Source: CAKMZU01 sp965248335 (GTDB taxonomy: Bacteria > Pseudomonadota > Gammaproteobacteria > Pseudomonadales > DT-91). From it: 64,000 bases of DNA. The DNA lies in the NCBI GenBank assembly GCA_965248335.1, contig CBDFIY010000003.1, positions 1,054,001-1,118,000 of the forward strand, read 5' to 3'. This document shows positions 35,256 through 45,002 of this stretch, piece by piece. The notes beneath the pieces were generated by a model, which was given only the letters and a program-made list of their open reading frames with translations, did no database searches and was not told the origin of the DNA. Both the position numbers and the translations under genes were made by a program. Numbering within the stretch: position 1 is the stretch's first letter; every line of letters starts with the position of its first letter.

Positions 35256-35741
35256 ATGAAACAGATAGCAAGGGGTTTTACACTGGTTGAATTAATGGTC
35301 ACGGTAGCGATTATAGGCATTCTTGCTACCGTGGCTTATCCTTCCTATAGCGAATATACGCGCAAAGCACATCGCACAGATGCACAAAAAGCACTTGAAG
35401 GCTTTGCGATGGCTATGCAAAAACTCCGGCTTGAGCGGCAGGATTACCGGTTTGCCGATGGATCGACAACAGCGGCGGATATCACAAGTTTTAAAGCACC
35501 GGGTGCGGCTGTATTTCCTTCTCAGTCACCTTTTGAAGGTTCGAGTAAAAAGTATAACCTGACTTTTGTGGCGACTAAATATACCTATACTTTGAAGGCG
35601 ACACCTGTCGGCGCCAGTTTAATGAGCGGCGATGGGTATTTTGAATTACATCATACCGGCAAGAGAGGGTGGGATCAGGACACGAGTGGTACGGTCTCCC
35701 CTGAAGAGCTTTGCTGGCGGAACAGTAAAGGTACTTGTTAA
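35256..35741 (+). CDS. pilE: Type IV pilin-like protein PilE
   Basis: A 161-residue prepilin: MKQIARG/FTLVELMVTVAIIGILATV, then YPSYSEYTRKAHRTDAQKAL, typical of the PilE minor pilin that ends the fimT-pilY1 operon in Pseudomonas and relatives. GGTAGCAGG lies just upstream of the ATG. Confidence 0.92.
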   Translation: MKQIARGFTLVELMVTVAIIGILATVAYPSYSEYTRKAHRTDAQKALEGFAMAMQKLRLERQDYRFADGSTTAADITSFKAPGAAVFPSQSPFEGSSKKYNLTFVATKYTYTLKATPVGASLMSGDGYFELHHTGKRGWDQDTSGTVSPEELCWRNSKGTC

Positions 35742-35858
35742 GCTAAGTGTTTTTTTAAGTTCTGAGTAACGGTAGGGCATGCTATTGTGTTGTTAATTAT
35801 CCCTTTTGCGCATTACAATCACAGGCTTGTGCGACAATTAATAAAAAAAGGGTAATCC

Positions 35859-36563
35859 ATGGCTTTCGATGCAATCAAACTCTACCATCATCCTGCTACA
35901 CGAAGTGCGCGTGCGCGCTGGGCGTTATTAGAAACCTTAGGTGAAAATTTCACGCTCGAAACGATTGATCTCTATTCGGCTGTTCAATACGAACCCGCGT
36001 TTTTACAGAAAAACCCTAATCATAATGTGCCTGTATTAGAAGTGGTTGAGCCTGATGGTGCGGTGCACCATATCCTAGAAAGCGGAGCCATCATTGCGTG
36101 GCTTGCGGATGCTTTTCCAACAGCCGAAATAGCACCTTTGGCACATAGTCTTAGTGTTAAACGTGCCGACTATTTACAGATGCTATTTTTTGCTACAGCG
36201 ACGATTGATATGGTTTTATGGCAAATACGTTTACACGAACATGTACTACCAGAAGCGGAGCGCGAAGAAAAAACAATAAAGCGCTATCGACAAAAATTTC
36301 TGGAAGAAATCGAACCGCAATTAAGGCAGCGCTTAACTAAAACGCATTATATTTGTGGTGATAATTTTACGGCTGCCGATATCCTAATAACACATAATGT
36401 ACTATGGGCAAAAATGCATGGCATGTGTACAGCAAGTGTTTTTGATGATTACCTTAAGCGTATGTATGAGCGCCCGGCATTTCTAGCAGCATTTGATGAT
36501 GCGGAAAAGTTTACACCCGACATCTCTGAAGAAGCCACGATAAAGGGCGTTATTACGGGCTGA
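35859..36563 (+). CDS. Glutathione S-transferase family protein
   Basis: A 234-residue cytosolic protein. Thioredoxin-like N-terminal domain (~5-85: KLYHHPATRSARARWALLET, then HNVPVLEV with cis-Pro and LESGAIIAWL), then an all-helical C-terminal domain with FTAADILITHNVLWA. The Ser-Arg pair in the first motif suits glutathione activation. The substrate is unknown. A single gene with its own promoter. Confidence 0.88.
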   Translation: MAFDAIKLYHHPATRSARARWALLETLGENFTLETIDLYSAVQYEPAFLQKNPNHNVPVLEVVEPDGAVHHILESGAIIAWLADAFPTAEIAPLAHSLSVKRADYLQMLFFATATIDMVLWQIRLHEHVLPEAEREEKTIKRYRQKFLEEIEPQLRQRLTKTHYICGDNFTAADILITHNVLWAKMHGMCTASVFDDYLKRMYERPAFLAAFDDAEKFTPDISEEATIKGVITG

Positions 36564-36641
36564 GGATACCCTTCTGCATAGGGAGTGGTATAACTTTACT
36601 ACGACTGGGATAGCATAAAAAAACTACCCCAAAGAATTTTT

Positions 36642-38015
36642 CTAGATCACGACACTGCCCACCACAAGCGTGATGACAATGACGCCCAATAAATTGAGTA
36701 CTAACCCTTTCTGCGCCATTTGCGAGGTTTTTACTAAGTCACTCGCCATAATGATAGAGTTGGGTGCTGTAGCCACAGGCATCATAAAAGCACAGCTCGC
36801 GCTTAACACCGCAGGCACCATCAGGGTTTCTGGATTAATATTGGCATTGAGTGCCGTTGCTGCTAATACTGGCATAAGGAGCACAGTTGTTGCTGTATTA
36901 CTGGTTGCTTCGGTTAAAAAAGTAACGAAAAGTGCAATAATCGCAACGGCTAGTAAGCTGGGTAGAAGCGTAATGCCAGAAAGTGCGTGCGCAATTTGAT
37001 CGCTCAAGCCCGATGCGCTAAAACCTTTCGCAAGGCAAATACCACCACCGAAAAGCAGTAGCACTCCCCAAGGGATATTTTGCGCGGTTGGCCAATCGAG
37101 TAATGCACCTTGCTTTTGATCGCCTTTTGGGATGATAAAAAGCGCGATAACAGCGAGAAGTGCAACGGATGCATCATTCGCCGGTATCTCGAGTAAGGCA
37201 CGCCAGCCACCAAAGGGTTCGGTACGAGTGATCCATAAAAAAGCGGTTAAGGCGAAAACACTAACAACACGCTTTTCTTCAGCACGCCATGCGCTAAGCT
37301 CGGGGAGTTTGAATCCTTGGTTATAGCTAAGGCCACGTCCAAGCCAGCACCAGGCTGTTATTATCATGAGAGCAACGGTAGGTATACCGAATACCATCCA
37401 GTCGCTAAAACCCAGATTATTTTGAGTCGTATCGTTATAAACTTGCATAAATACAAGGTTGGCCGGTGTGCCGACAGGTGTGCCTAGGCCGCCAATACTC
37501 GCAGACCAAGCAATGCCAAGCATGAGTGGCAAGGCAAGCTTGGGATCATCGTTTCCCGAAAGTACCGCTAAAGCAACGGGCAGCATCATGAGCGTGGTCG
37601 CTGTATTGCTGATCCACATGCTTAAAAAGGCTGTTGAAACCATAAAACCTAAGAGTAACCCCCGGCTTTTTTGTTGGCCAAAAAGTCTGATCATGAAAAC
37701 AGCCAAGCGTTTGTGTGCACCGCTGCTTTCCATGGATTTAGACAGTATAAACCCGGCGAGCAAGAGTAAAATTAAAGGGGAGCCGTAAGCTTCACCAATT
37801 TGCGCAGGCGTCAGAACACCTGATAATTGAAAGGCGGCTAATGGAATGAGTGATGTGACGGGGATAGGAATAGGCTCAAAGAGCCACCAGATAACACAAA
37901 TAGTGGCGACACTGGCTGTAACGGATAACGTTATTGGCTGCCCCGTCAAATGAAGGTAAAAAAAACAAAACAATGAAAAAAATATGCCAGCTAGCAGCGA
38001 CCAATGAGTGCGCAC
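36642..38015 (-). CDS. DASS-family (SLC13/CitT-type) anion transporter
   Basis: A 457-residue inner-membrane carrier with about 12 helices. The two signature re-entrant regions are present (WISNTATTLMMLPVALAVL at ~135 and EATSNTATTVLLMPVLAATA at ~375), with SIGGLGTPVGTPANLVFMQV. Family members move dicarboxylates, citrate or sulfate with sodium. A MITE-like repeat lies ~60 bp upstream of its start. Confidence 0.9.
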   Translation of the reverse strand: MRTHWSLLAGIFFSLFCFFYLHLTGQPITLSVTASVATICVIWWLFEPIPIPVTSLIPLAAFQLSGVLTPAQIGEAYGSPLILLLLAGFILSKSMESSGAHKRLAVFMIRLFGQQKSRGLLLGFMVSTAFLSMWISNTATTLMMLPVALAVLSGNDDPKLALPLMLGIAWSASIGGLGTPVGTPANLVFMQVYNDTTQNNLGFSDWMVFGIPTVALMIITAWCWLGRGLSYNQGFKLPELSAWRAEEKRVVSVFALTAFLWITRTEPFGGWRALLEIPANDASVALLAVIALFIIPKGDQKQGALLDWPTAQNIPWGVLLLFGGGICLAKGFSASGLSDQIAHALSGITLLPSLLAVAIIALFVTFLTEATSNTATTVLLMPVLAATALNANINPETLMVPAVLSASCAFMMPVATAPNSIIMASDLVKTSQMAQKGLVLNLLGVIVITLVVGSVVI

Positions 38016-38076
38016 GGTGAAATCCCTTTGAGTTTTCGTCGGGATTGTATCATTGAAAATGCAGTAAACGTTGGTT

Positions 38077-38194
38077 TATACCCACCGGAATTGGAGATTC
38101 AAGAAGGCGACAAGCGAGCGAATCCCCATGAACTTACAGTCGGTAAGTGATTGGGCCGGCCAACGCCCTTGCATCTTCAAGTGTGATGGGTATA
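38077..38194 (-). repeat. MITE-like repeat, copy 4
   Basis: Inverted relative to copies 1-3: TATACCCACCGGAATTGGAG at the left and CTTCAAGTGTGATGGGTATA at the right. It lies between the divergently placed start of the DASS carrier and the end of the GlsB-like gene. Confidence 0.92.
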
Positions 38195-38315
38195 TAAGGG
38201 CTCGTTTGTTTGTAGCTTGATTATGAGATTTTATGCCTTTGTGTATTTATTTTATGCCCTTAGTAAGGTACGTTTTTCTTTGGTGATTTTTTTTGTGGAA
38301 ATTAACCTTTGTTTT

Positions 38316-38567
38316 CTATGACGAACTTTTTTTAAAAAATCTGATGATAAGTAACAATAGGGCTGCACCAATTATTGCACTAATGATTGCGCCTATCATT
38401 TCGAAGGAACCGATAAGGCTCAGCAAAACCCCGCCAATAAATGCACCAGCAATGCCTATCATCATATTCCCGGCGGCACTAGAATCTGTATTTTGTGTGA
38501 ATATCCCCGCTAACCACCCTACAATAGCGCCCACGATAAGGAAGGCGAATAAATTAGCTGACGACAT
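38316..38567 (-). CDS. GlsB/YeaQ/YmgE-family small membrane protein
   Basis: An 83-residue Gly-rich protein with three helices (FLIVGAIVGWLAGIFT, MIGIAGAFIGGVLLSLI, GAIISAIIGAALLLLIIRFF). The family is often called transglycosylase-associated and is stress-related, but its function is not settled. It is divergent from the next gene. Confidence 0.88.
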   Translation of the reverse strand: MSSANLFAFLIVGAIVGWLAGIFTQNTDSSAAGNMMIGIAGAFIGGVLLSLIGSFEMIGAIISAIIGAALLLLIIRFFKKSSS

Positions 38568-38605
38568 AAGTATTTCTCCACGATCAATAGAAATTGAGAG
38601 CTGAA

Positions 38606-39328
38606 ATGGCGAATAAAGTTCACTTATATTGTGGCGGGTGTCAATGTTGTTTAAGCGAAAATTTGGACTCTATACGCAAAGGAGAGCTTTATTCTGGCCT
38701 CAAAATTTGCCATGATAATTGCCTTAACGTTTTCGACGGTGGTGTAGTTATGCAATCTGTAGATCTAAAGTGTGATTGTGGAGAGGTACAAGGCCACGTG
38801 TTATCTATGCAACCGAACCAAGCTCGTCATGTGATCTGTTGTTGCGATGACTGTCAGAGGTTTGCTCATTACCTGGAAAAAGACGCTATTCTTGATGAAT
38901 TTGGTGGCACACGAATCGTACAGATGACGCCAGCACAGGTGCGAATTACACAAGGGCTGGGAAATGTTCAATGTATTCGGCTCAAGCCTAAAGGCGTTTA
39001 TCGTTGGTACACGGCGTGTTGTCATACGCCGATAGCCAATACTTTATCAGCAGGCGTGCCCTTTGTGGGGTTGATTCATAATATCTTTGAGAATGAAAAA
39101 GATATTGAGGATTGCCTTGGCCCTGCTGCTTTACGTGTGCAAGTGAAACATGCACTCAAAACACCCAGTGACAGGCTTGCTGCAGCAAAAGGTTTTCCGG
39201 TTGGGTTGATTTTATCAACGGCTTTTCGGTTAATCGTTGCAAAAATACAAAAAGGCGACAAGCCAACACCCTTTTTTGATGCGTATGGCGAGCCTATTTC
39301 AGCGCCTACCATTTTATCAGGTATATAA
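38606..39328 (+). CDS. DUF6151-like protein with an extra Cys-rich N-terminal part
   Basis: The recognisable family part starts at MQSVDLKCDCGEVQGHVLSM (ATG 38750): Cys-rich motifs CDCGEVQG, CCCDDCQRF and ACCHTPIANT suggest metal binding, as in GFA-like folds, and 192 residues would be the usual length. The frame extends upstream without a stop to ATG 38606 (GAGAG nearby) and adds ~48 residues with CGGCQCCLSENLDSIRKGEL. Which start is used cannot be settled here. If the long form is real, it adds a second possible metal site. Function is unknown. Confidence 0.65.
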   Translation: MANKVHLYCGGCQCCLSENLDSIRKGELYSGLKICHDNCLNVFDGGVVMQSVDLKCDCGEVQGHVLSMQPNQARHVICCCDDCQRFAHYLEKDAILDEFGGTRIVQMTPAQVRITQGLGNVQCIRLKPKGVYRWYTACCHTPIANTLSAGVPFVGLIHNIFENEKDIEDCLGPAALRVQVKHALKTPSDRLAAAKGFPVGLILSTAFRLIVAKIQKGDKPTPFFDAYGEPISAPTILSGI

Positions 39329-39371
39329 TTTTAGTACTTTTGAGTGTTTAGTTGATTGAGAGGAGTAGTTT

Positions 39372-39851
39372 GTGGTGGATATGCAGAAAACAAAAACGAA
39401 ATGGATGCAGGCACTGGATTCAGCAGTTGCAGGAGAACCGCTTACTCATATGATGCCGCCGCACATTAATTTTCTTCAACTACCGCCTATTACGCACTGG
39501 CAAGATGAGTATATTTTGATTGATTGGATGGCAACTGAATCCATTTATCAAGGTGGGGGAATGGTATTTGGGGGGTACATTTCAGCATTGGCTGATTACG
39601 CGGCAGGTACAGCGATGCTAACCAGTATCGATGATGATGATATTTTTGCTACGCATAAGTTGAATATTGAATATAAAAAACCCGTTCGTGCAGGCAATAT
39701 ATTAATTAAAGCAGAGGTGGTGTCATCACCCTCCAAATTTATGGAGGTGATTGTGACCTTTACGAATGCTGCCGGTGAATTGTGTGCAGTCGCCACGGCT
39801 TTTCAGACAGTATTGAATCGAGGGCGCTCTGCACAGCTGAATGACGAATGA
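39372..39851 (+). CDS. PaaI-type hot-dog thioesterase
   Basis: A 159-residue single hot-dog domain protein (QGGGMVFGGYISALADYAAG is the central helix region; FATHKLNIEYKKPVRAGNIL follows). Probably hydrolyses an acyl-CoA. The GTG start is favoured by AGGAG six bases upstream; ATG 39381 is possible. Convergent with the MFS gene. Confidence 0.87.
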   Translation: MVDMQKTKTKWMQALDSAVAGEPLTHMMPPHINFLQLPPITHWQDEYILIDWMATESIYQGGGMVFGGYISALADYAAGTAMLTSIDDDDIFATHKLNIEYKKPVRAGNILIKAEVVSSPSKFMEVIVTFTNAAGELCAVATAFQTVLNRGRSAQLNDE

Positions 39852-39852
39852 G

Positions 39853-41250
39853 TTATGCTATGGGCTCAAGCGATATATTGGGGTCATCATCAAAATCATC
39901 ATCTTCATTAATACCGTCAATTTTCTCGGCATTCCAGACCATTAAAGCAATTAATACTGAAATGACGCTGGCACTGAGCCAGAAATATTTCGCCGATGAA
40001 AAGTCATAGGTTTTGACGCCGCCTATTTCTGTCGTACGAATCAACGCTGCTGAAACGAGTTCCTGAACGCCGGCAGCAAGGTACGCAAATAACCCCACAA
40101 AGCCTTTAACAGCGCCAGCAGCATTTTTTGGCATGATATCGCATACCATGAGACCGCCAAGAAAAACAACGAGCCCGCCGATAGAAAAGCCGATTAAGGC
40201 TAGCGCACAGGCATCAGAAAGTTTATTGTCTGATCCAAAAAGTAGAAGACTTAAACCCGCTACATTCGTTAAGCCATAGATCAGCGTGGGAATATGCCTA
40301 TTCGCGTTAAAAAGCTTGTCTGAAATAATCCCAGAGAGAATGGCCCCTATAAAACCGGCGGCTGGATAAGCAGACATCGCGAACCCTGCATCAATCAGTG
40401 AGTAGCCTTTATCTTCTTGCAAGAAAAGCACGGCCCATGAAGAGATGGCGTAGCGAGACGTTGTCATGGCGGCGCAGGAGAGACCGATAATCCAGACGAC
40501 AGGCTGCTTTAAGCTGAGTAATTGTGTCTTTTTTATCATCTTTGGGTCACTTGAAACACGTTTTTCAGGTGCTTCACCAAAAACTTCAGTTGGCTCAGGT
40601 AGCCCATAGGTTGCTGGTCGGTCTTTAAGAACAATAAACAAACAAAGTGCAACGCAGATAGCAACGAGCCCCGAGCCTATAAAGCCCGCTTGAAAGCCAA
40701 GATAGCTCACAAGCATTGCCGTGATAATCCATGTTAATGCTTCTCCAAGATTTCTGGCGCCTCCCCAAATTGCATAGCGAGTACCTCGCTGAGTGGGTGT
40801 AAACCATTGAAATATTGATACAGCAGAAGGTACTGATCCTACGGACTGAAACCAGCCATTTATCCCCCAGAGCACAACAAAAAAAAGTGCGGAGGTATTT
40901 AGCCCCATAGCGACGGCCGTGATACCTGAAAGCAACAAAGAAAACGACATAAATCGACCAATATTGGCGTAATCAGAAAGAAACCCGTTAGAAAATTTAC
41001 CCACAGCGTATGTGATGAAAAATGCTGAGCCAATCAAACCTAGCTCTTCAAGCGTAACGATATTCGCATCAAGCATGGGTTTTTTAGCAACACTTAAGCT
41101 CATGCGAACGATATAAAAAACGGCATAGCCAATAATGAGGCCAAGAAATACTTGCCACTGGTAGGTGATGAATTGTCGCTTAATCGCTGTCTTCGAACGA
41201 GAGACCGGAGGAATATTCTTACGCGTTTTAAAAAAAGTGATCATAGGCAT
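39853..41250 (-). CDS. MFS transporter of the GlpT/UhpT organophosphate family
   Basis: A 465-residue carrier with 12 helices. GLIIGYAVFYIVRMSLSVAK near the start, FFITYAVGKFSNGFLSD and RARYAIWGGARNLGE-like motifs are typical of GlpT/UhpC/UhpT. The substrate is likely a phosphorylated sugar or glycerol derivative; the exact one is unknown. It has an acidic C-terminal tail (NEDDDFDDDPN). Confidence 0.87.
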   Translation of the reverse strand: MPMITFFKTRKNIPPVSRSKTAIKRQFITYQWQVFLGLIIGYAVFYIVRMSLSVAKKPMLDANIVTLEELGLIGSAFFITYAVGKFSNGFLSDYANIGRFMSFSLLLSGITAVAMGLNTSALFFVVLWGINGWFQSVGSVPSAVSIFQWFTPTQRGTRYAIWGGARNLGEALTWIITAMLVSYLGFQAGFIGSGLVAICVALCLFIVLKDRPATYGLPEPTEVFGEAPEKRVSSDPKMIKKTQLLSLKQPVVWIIGLSCAAMTTSRYAISSWAVLFLQEDKGYSLIDAGFAMSAYPAAGFIGAILSGIISDKLFNANRHIPTLIYGLTNVAGLSLLLFGSDNKLSDACALALIGFSIGGLVVFLGGLMVCDIMPKNAAGAVKGFVGLFAYLAAGVQELVSAALIRTTEIGGVKTYDFSSAKYFWLSASVISVLIALMVWNAEKIDGINEDDDFDDDPNISLEPIA

Positions 41251-41315
41251 TTAATAAACTTATCGGTAGATAAGTTATTTGAACAGCTATTACTTGTGTA
41301 GTTCAATCAGTGTTT

Positions 41316-43736
41316 TTAGGCGGATGTGCTCATAAGGCGTATGGGTTCTTTTGGCGATGTGCTTGTGTTCGGCTCGTAGGCATCGAGAATGTTGCGCACT
41401 CGCTTGATAGTAATGGGCTTAAGAAGTAAATCATCCATGCCGACGCGATAGCATCTTTCGAGCTGTTTAGGCCATGTATTTGCGGTTAACGCAATGATGG
41501 GCGTTTTTGTAAGCTTTTGTCTGGCTTCGAAATAACGAATAGCTTTGGTCGATTCATAGCCGTCCATGAGCGGCATTTCGCAGTCCATAAATATCAGGTC
41601 TACCTGCCTTGCATGCTTTTTGAAATAGGCTAAGCCTTCTGCGCCATCATTTGCAACATGAAATGGCAACCCAAATTTTTCTAGTATGGCACCTATTACC
41701 AAGCTATTGGTTGCGTTGTCTTCAATCACCAATATTGACTGATATTGTAATGGGTGATTTTTTTTATCATGGTTTTCAAGGGGTGTGGTTGCTTTCGTAT
41801 AGGATTTTAGTGGCAATGTTAAGGTAAACACAGACCCTTTAGTGGGTACAGAGACAACATTGAGTGACCCATTCATCGCCTTTGCAAGATCCAGGCAGAT
41901 AGCGAGCCCTAAGCCTGTGCTGTATTCACTGGATAAATGATTGTTTTGCATTTGCTCGAAAGGGCGAAACAAGCGTGATTGGTCTTCTTTCGCAATGCCA
42001 ATACCTGTGTCTTTAATCTGAAAGTGTAAAGTGTCGTTCTCAGCACTGATTTCTAAGCGTATTTCACCTTTCGGTGTATATTTTATTGCATTGCTGATGA
42101 GGTTAACCAAAATTTGCTGAATACGATGGTGGTCACCTATAAATTGGTTGGGTGTCTTCGGGTCAATGATGAGATTAAATGTGAGTGCCTTGCTTTTGAT
42201 TTCCAGCTCGAATAAAGCACATAAATTTTCAGTCATAATTTTTAACGAAAAAGGCTTTTTGATGATTTTTATTTTTCCGGCTTCTATGCTGGAGTAATCA
42301 AGAATATCATTGATAATTTTGCCGAGTGAGTCGGCGTTAGTATAGATAACCTCAGCGTAGTATTTATCTTCTTTGTGCGTTAACTGTGTTTTAAGAACAT
42401 CGGCAATGCCGAGTATGGCATTCATGGGGGTTCGGATTTCGTGACTCATTTTTGCGAAGAACCGTGACTGCGTTTCGGCTTTCGCTAAGGCTAAATTTTC
42501 CTTAATTTTTAACTCAGAAATGCCTATGCCAAGAGCCATGGAGAGAATGAAAATTTCAATTCCGTGAGTGATTTGTAGAAAAGTTAAAACATCGAGTGCA
42601 GAAAATTTATAGATTGATTCATTCACCAAAGCCAATAAGCTCACGATGATAAGAAGGCTCCAGGCAATTGTGTAGGTTTTTGCATTTCTGTCTTGGTAGC
42701 GATGCCAAGTCATAATGCCACCTATTAGGCAGAGTGTGTAAATAGGCAGTGAAAAAATTGAGAGAAGTCGTACAGCTGTATAATTAGGGTCAAAAGTCTG
42801 AGGTAGAAAATAGAGTAAGTAGAGGAGGCAGCCAATACAGAGTAAGTTGATAGCTTTGCTTATTTTAGGCAATCTTGATGCCAATGAAAGAAATGAAATG
42901 CTAAACCAGCCCGCGAAGCAGAAAAAGAGAGCCATAGCTACATAGATAATACGTTGATTAAGAAAAGGTAAATCGGGCCATAGGTACTGAAAGGCGTATC
43001 CGGAGTTACTAAAATAAAATAACAAGGAGGAGCCCACGAACCCGCAATAACACAGATAGCTACGGTCTTTTAGGATGAGATGAATCAAAAAGCTATATAG
43101 ACCCATCACAAAAAGAATACCAAAGTAAAAAAAATGTAAAAACTCAAAAGGTTTATTATCGTAAAGAAAATAGTTTTCTGATTGTATTTCAGAATGATGA
43201 GTGATATTAAAACCGAGTGTGTGAGGCTTTATGAAAATAGTAAGGCTTTGAAAAGGCTCAATATCGAAGGGTAAAGCAAAAAGGTGATAGGGTAATGGTC
43301 TTTCTGAGAATACGTATTTTTCACCTACACGGTACTGTTTGAGAACTTTATTTTTATCGGTAACAAAGAATTCAATATCCTGAATGCGTGGATAATTATC
43401 CACCCATATTAATTTTTTTTTGCTACTCGACTTATTTTCTAATTCAAGTTTTAGCCAAATTGGCCCTTTGAAATTAGGGATTTTTTTTACAGATAACGCG
43501 GGTTTAAAACTATCAGAGGTGAGTGCCTGATCAAGTGTTTTAATCTCTGACGAAAGGCTGACCTGATAGTGCTTTGCTAAATGGATTGTTTTTAGCTGCT
43601 CAAGGTTACCGATATCAAGATCGGCCTGCGCGTAAAAGCCTACACACATAATAAAGCACAGCACGGTTTTCAGTGAGAGAGAAAGGCTCTGCGGTAGCTT
43701 TTTTGAGACGGCATCCATGTCTGTATGAGGTTCCAA
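41316..43736 (-). CDS. Hybrid sensor histidine kinase with 7TMR-DISM sensor
   Basis: About 806 residues (the start could be ATG 43718). In order: a signal segment ~20-37, an extracytoplasmic 7TMR-DISMED2 domain (~50-180), a seven-helix DISM region (~195-400), HisKA with MSHEIRTPMNAILG (~430), HATPase_c with NLISNAIKYTPKGEIRLEIS, DTGIGIAKEDQ and STGLGLAI, and a C-terminal receiver with IFMDCEMPLMDG. No partner regulator is adjacent. The DISM sensor suggests a small ligand at the periplasmic face. Confidence 0.92.
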   Translation of the reverse strand: MEPHTDMDAVSKKLPQSLSLSLKTVLCFIMCVGFYAQADLDIGNLEQLKTIHLAKHYQVSLSSEIKTLDQALTSDSFKPALSVKKIPNFKGPIWLKLELENKSSSKKKLIWVDNYPRIQDIEFFVTDKNKVLKQYRVGEKYVFSERPLPYHLFALPFDIEPFQSLTIFIKPHTLGFNITHHSEIQSENYFLYDNKPFEFLHFFYFGILFVMGLYSFLIHLILKDRSYLCYCGFVGSSLLFYFSNSGYAFQYLWPDLPFLNQRIIYVAMALFFCFAGWFSISFLSLASRLPKISKAINLLCIGCLLYLLYFLPQTFDPNYTAVRLLSIFSLPIYTLCLIGGIMTWHRYQDRNAKTYTIAWSLLIIVSLLALVNESIYKFSALDVLTFLQITHGIEIFILSMALGIGISELKIKENLALAKAETQSRFFAKMSHEIRTPMNAILGIADVLKTQLTHKEDKYYAEVIYTNADSLGKIINDILDYSSIEAGKIKIIKKPFSLKIMTENLCALFELEIKSKALTFNLIIDPKTPNQFIGDHHRIQQILVNLISNAIKYTPKGEIRLEISAENDTLHFQIKDTGIGIAKEDQSRLFRPFEQMQNNHLSSEYSTGLGLAICLDLAKAMNGSLNVVSVPTKGSVFTLTLPLKSYTKATTPLENHDKKNHPLQYQSILVIEDNATNSLVIGAILEKFGLPFHVANDGAEGLAYFKKHARQVDLIFMDCEMPLMDGYESTKAIRYFEARQKLTKTPIIALTANTWPKQLERCYRVGMDDLLLKPITIKRVRNILDAYEPNTSTSPKEPIRLMSTSA

Positions 43737-43763
43737 AAGTAGCGGTTTCCCACTACATTTGTA

Positions 43764-44252
43764 TTAAGCAGTTGCTGCTTCTTTTAGCTTGGAATCCGTA
43801 TACTCTAATTCCTTTTGTGTGCCATCTTCACAGTTAGTGACGATGAATTTTTCAACTTTACCGCCAATGAGAGGAATCTTGGCTTTAGCGTTATAGCTAA
43901 TGGTATATTCACAACCATTCTCTGTAGGCTTTAAGGTTGTTGATGTTTTTACGTTAACCGGTTGACCCTCAACGGTGAATTCTGATTTCCCCGTATACTG
44001 ATCACCAACTTTTTGCCAAGTTTCTGTGACGTGTAAAACTTGCTTGGGATCAAAGAGTTTAGCGAGGAATTTAGGCAGATCACGTACAACCTCACGGCGC
44101 ATGGTGATGGTTACTTGATTGCCAGCATCTTCGATTTCAACTTCGGCACTCAATTCGCCGAGCGCAAGTGCGCGGTCAGCTAAAAAGTCAGGGTCAGTAA
44201 AGAGTTCGAACACCTCTTCAGTGCTGTGATTAAATGTATAGCTTAAGCCCAT
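43764..44252 (-). CDS. DUF2505-family protein
   Basis: A 162-residue START/SRPBCC-like protein (YTFNHSTEEVFELFTDPDFL at the start, then FTVEGQPVNVKTSTTLKPTE). DUF2505 has no assigned function; the fold suggests binding of a hydrophobic ligand. It lies alone on this strand. Confidence 0.8.
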   Translation of the reverse strand: MGLSYTFNHSTEEVFELFTDPDFLADRALALGELSAEVEIEDAGNQVTITMRREVVRDLPKFLAKLFDPKQVLHVTETWQKVGDQYTGKSEFTVEGQPVNVKTSTTLKPTENGCEYTISYNAKAKIPLIGGKVEKFIVTNCEDGTQKELEYTDSKLKEAATA

Positions 44253-44300
44253 GGGGTTATGTCCCTATCGTCTGAGTTATTGTTGGCGTAGATTGCCATC

Positions 44301-44936
44301 TTATTCTTTTGAGTGCAATAAGGGTTTAAGGTATTCATAGACAAGATGAGTAATTATGGGTTGTGCATCAGCTGTGGGGTGAAGTCTGTCCTTTTGGAAG
44401 AGTGAGTCATCTTTTGCAATGCCTTTGAGAAGAAAGGGCAGTAGTACGACTTTTGTTTTTTCTGCAACAGTGATAAAGCTTTGATGGAACTGGCGAGCAT
44501 AACGTTTCCCGTAATTGGGCGGGATGCGCATACCTGCAAGAATAACGGTTGTTTTTGTATTTGATGCAAGATTAACCATCTTGATAAGATTATTTTGCAT
44601 CGTTTTTAGTGATTGCCCACGTAAGCCATCATTAGCACCGAGCGCGATGACTATAACTTTAGGTCGATAGCGAGATAAGGCTTTAGGTAAACGAAGTACT
44701 CCCCCGTGTGTAGTTTCTCCACTGAGACTTAGATTTTTTATTTGATAGTGAGCGAAGCCGTCTTGTTGAAGTTTGTTGTTTAGTAAAGTTGGCCAGTCTT
44801 CATTTGATTCGAGCCCGTAACCGGCACTCAGGCTATCACCAAACACAAGAATTGTATGTTGTGTGTGGGCATGATATGGATAAATGATAATAAAAATAAT
44901 AACGGCGAATACATGTTTTAGTGATAGATAGCGCAT
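44301..44936 (-). CDS. tesA: Multifunctional acyl-CoA thioesterase I/lysophospholipase
   Basis: A 211-residue periplasmic SGNH hydrolase with signal peptide (VFAVIIFIIIYPYHAHT). The blocks are present: GDSLSAGYG (Ser), SGETTHGG, ALGANDG (Asn), and DRLHPTADAQ (Asp-His). It is divergent from ybbA-ybbP, the same arrangement as in E. coli, which supports the assignment. Confidence 0.95.
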   Translation of the reverse strand: MRYLSLKHVFAVIIFIIIYPYHAHTQHTILVFGDSLSAGYGLESNEDWPTLLNNKLQQDGFAHYQIKNLSLSGETTHGGVLRLPKALSRYRPKVIVIALGANDGLRGQSLKTMQNNLIKMVNLASNTKTTVILAGMRIPPNYGKRYARQFHQSFITVAEKTKVVLLPFLLKGIAKDDSLFQKDRLHPTADAQPIITHLVYEYLKPLLHSKE

Positions 44937-45002
44937 GGAGTATTCTCATTTTATTTGTTCATAGCATATACTCATCGGCCATAAATAAAAGAGTTGAATG
45001 GC

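Noticed and set aside
36566..36641. Terminator between the GST and the DASS carrier
   Set aside because: A and T runs are present but no convincing stem was found.
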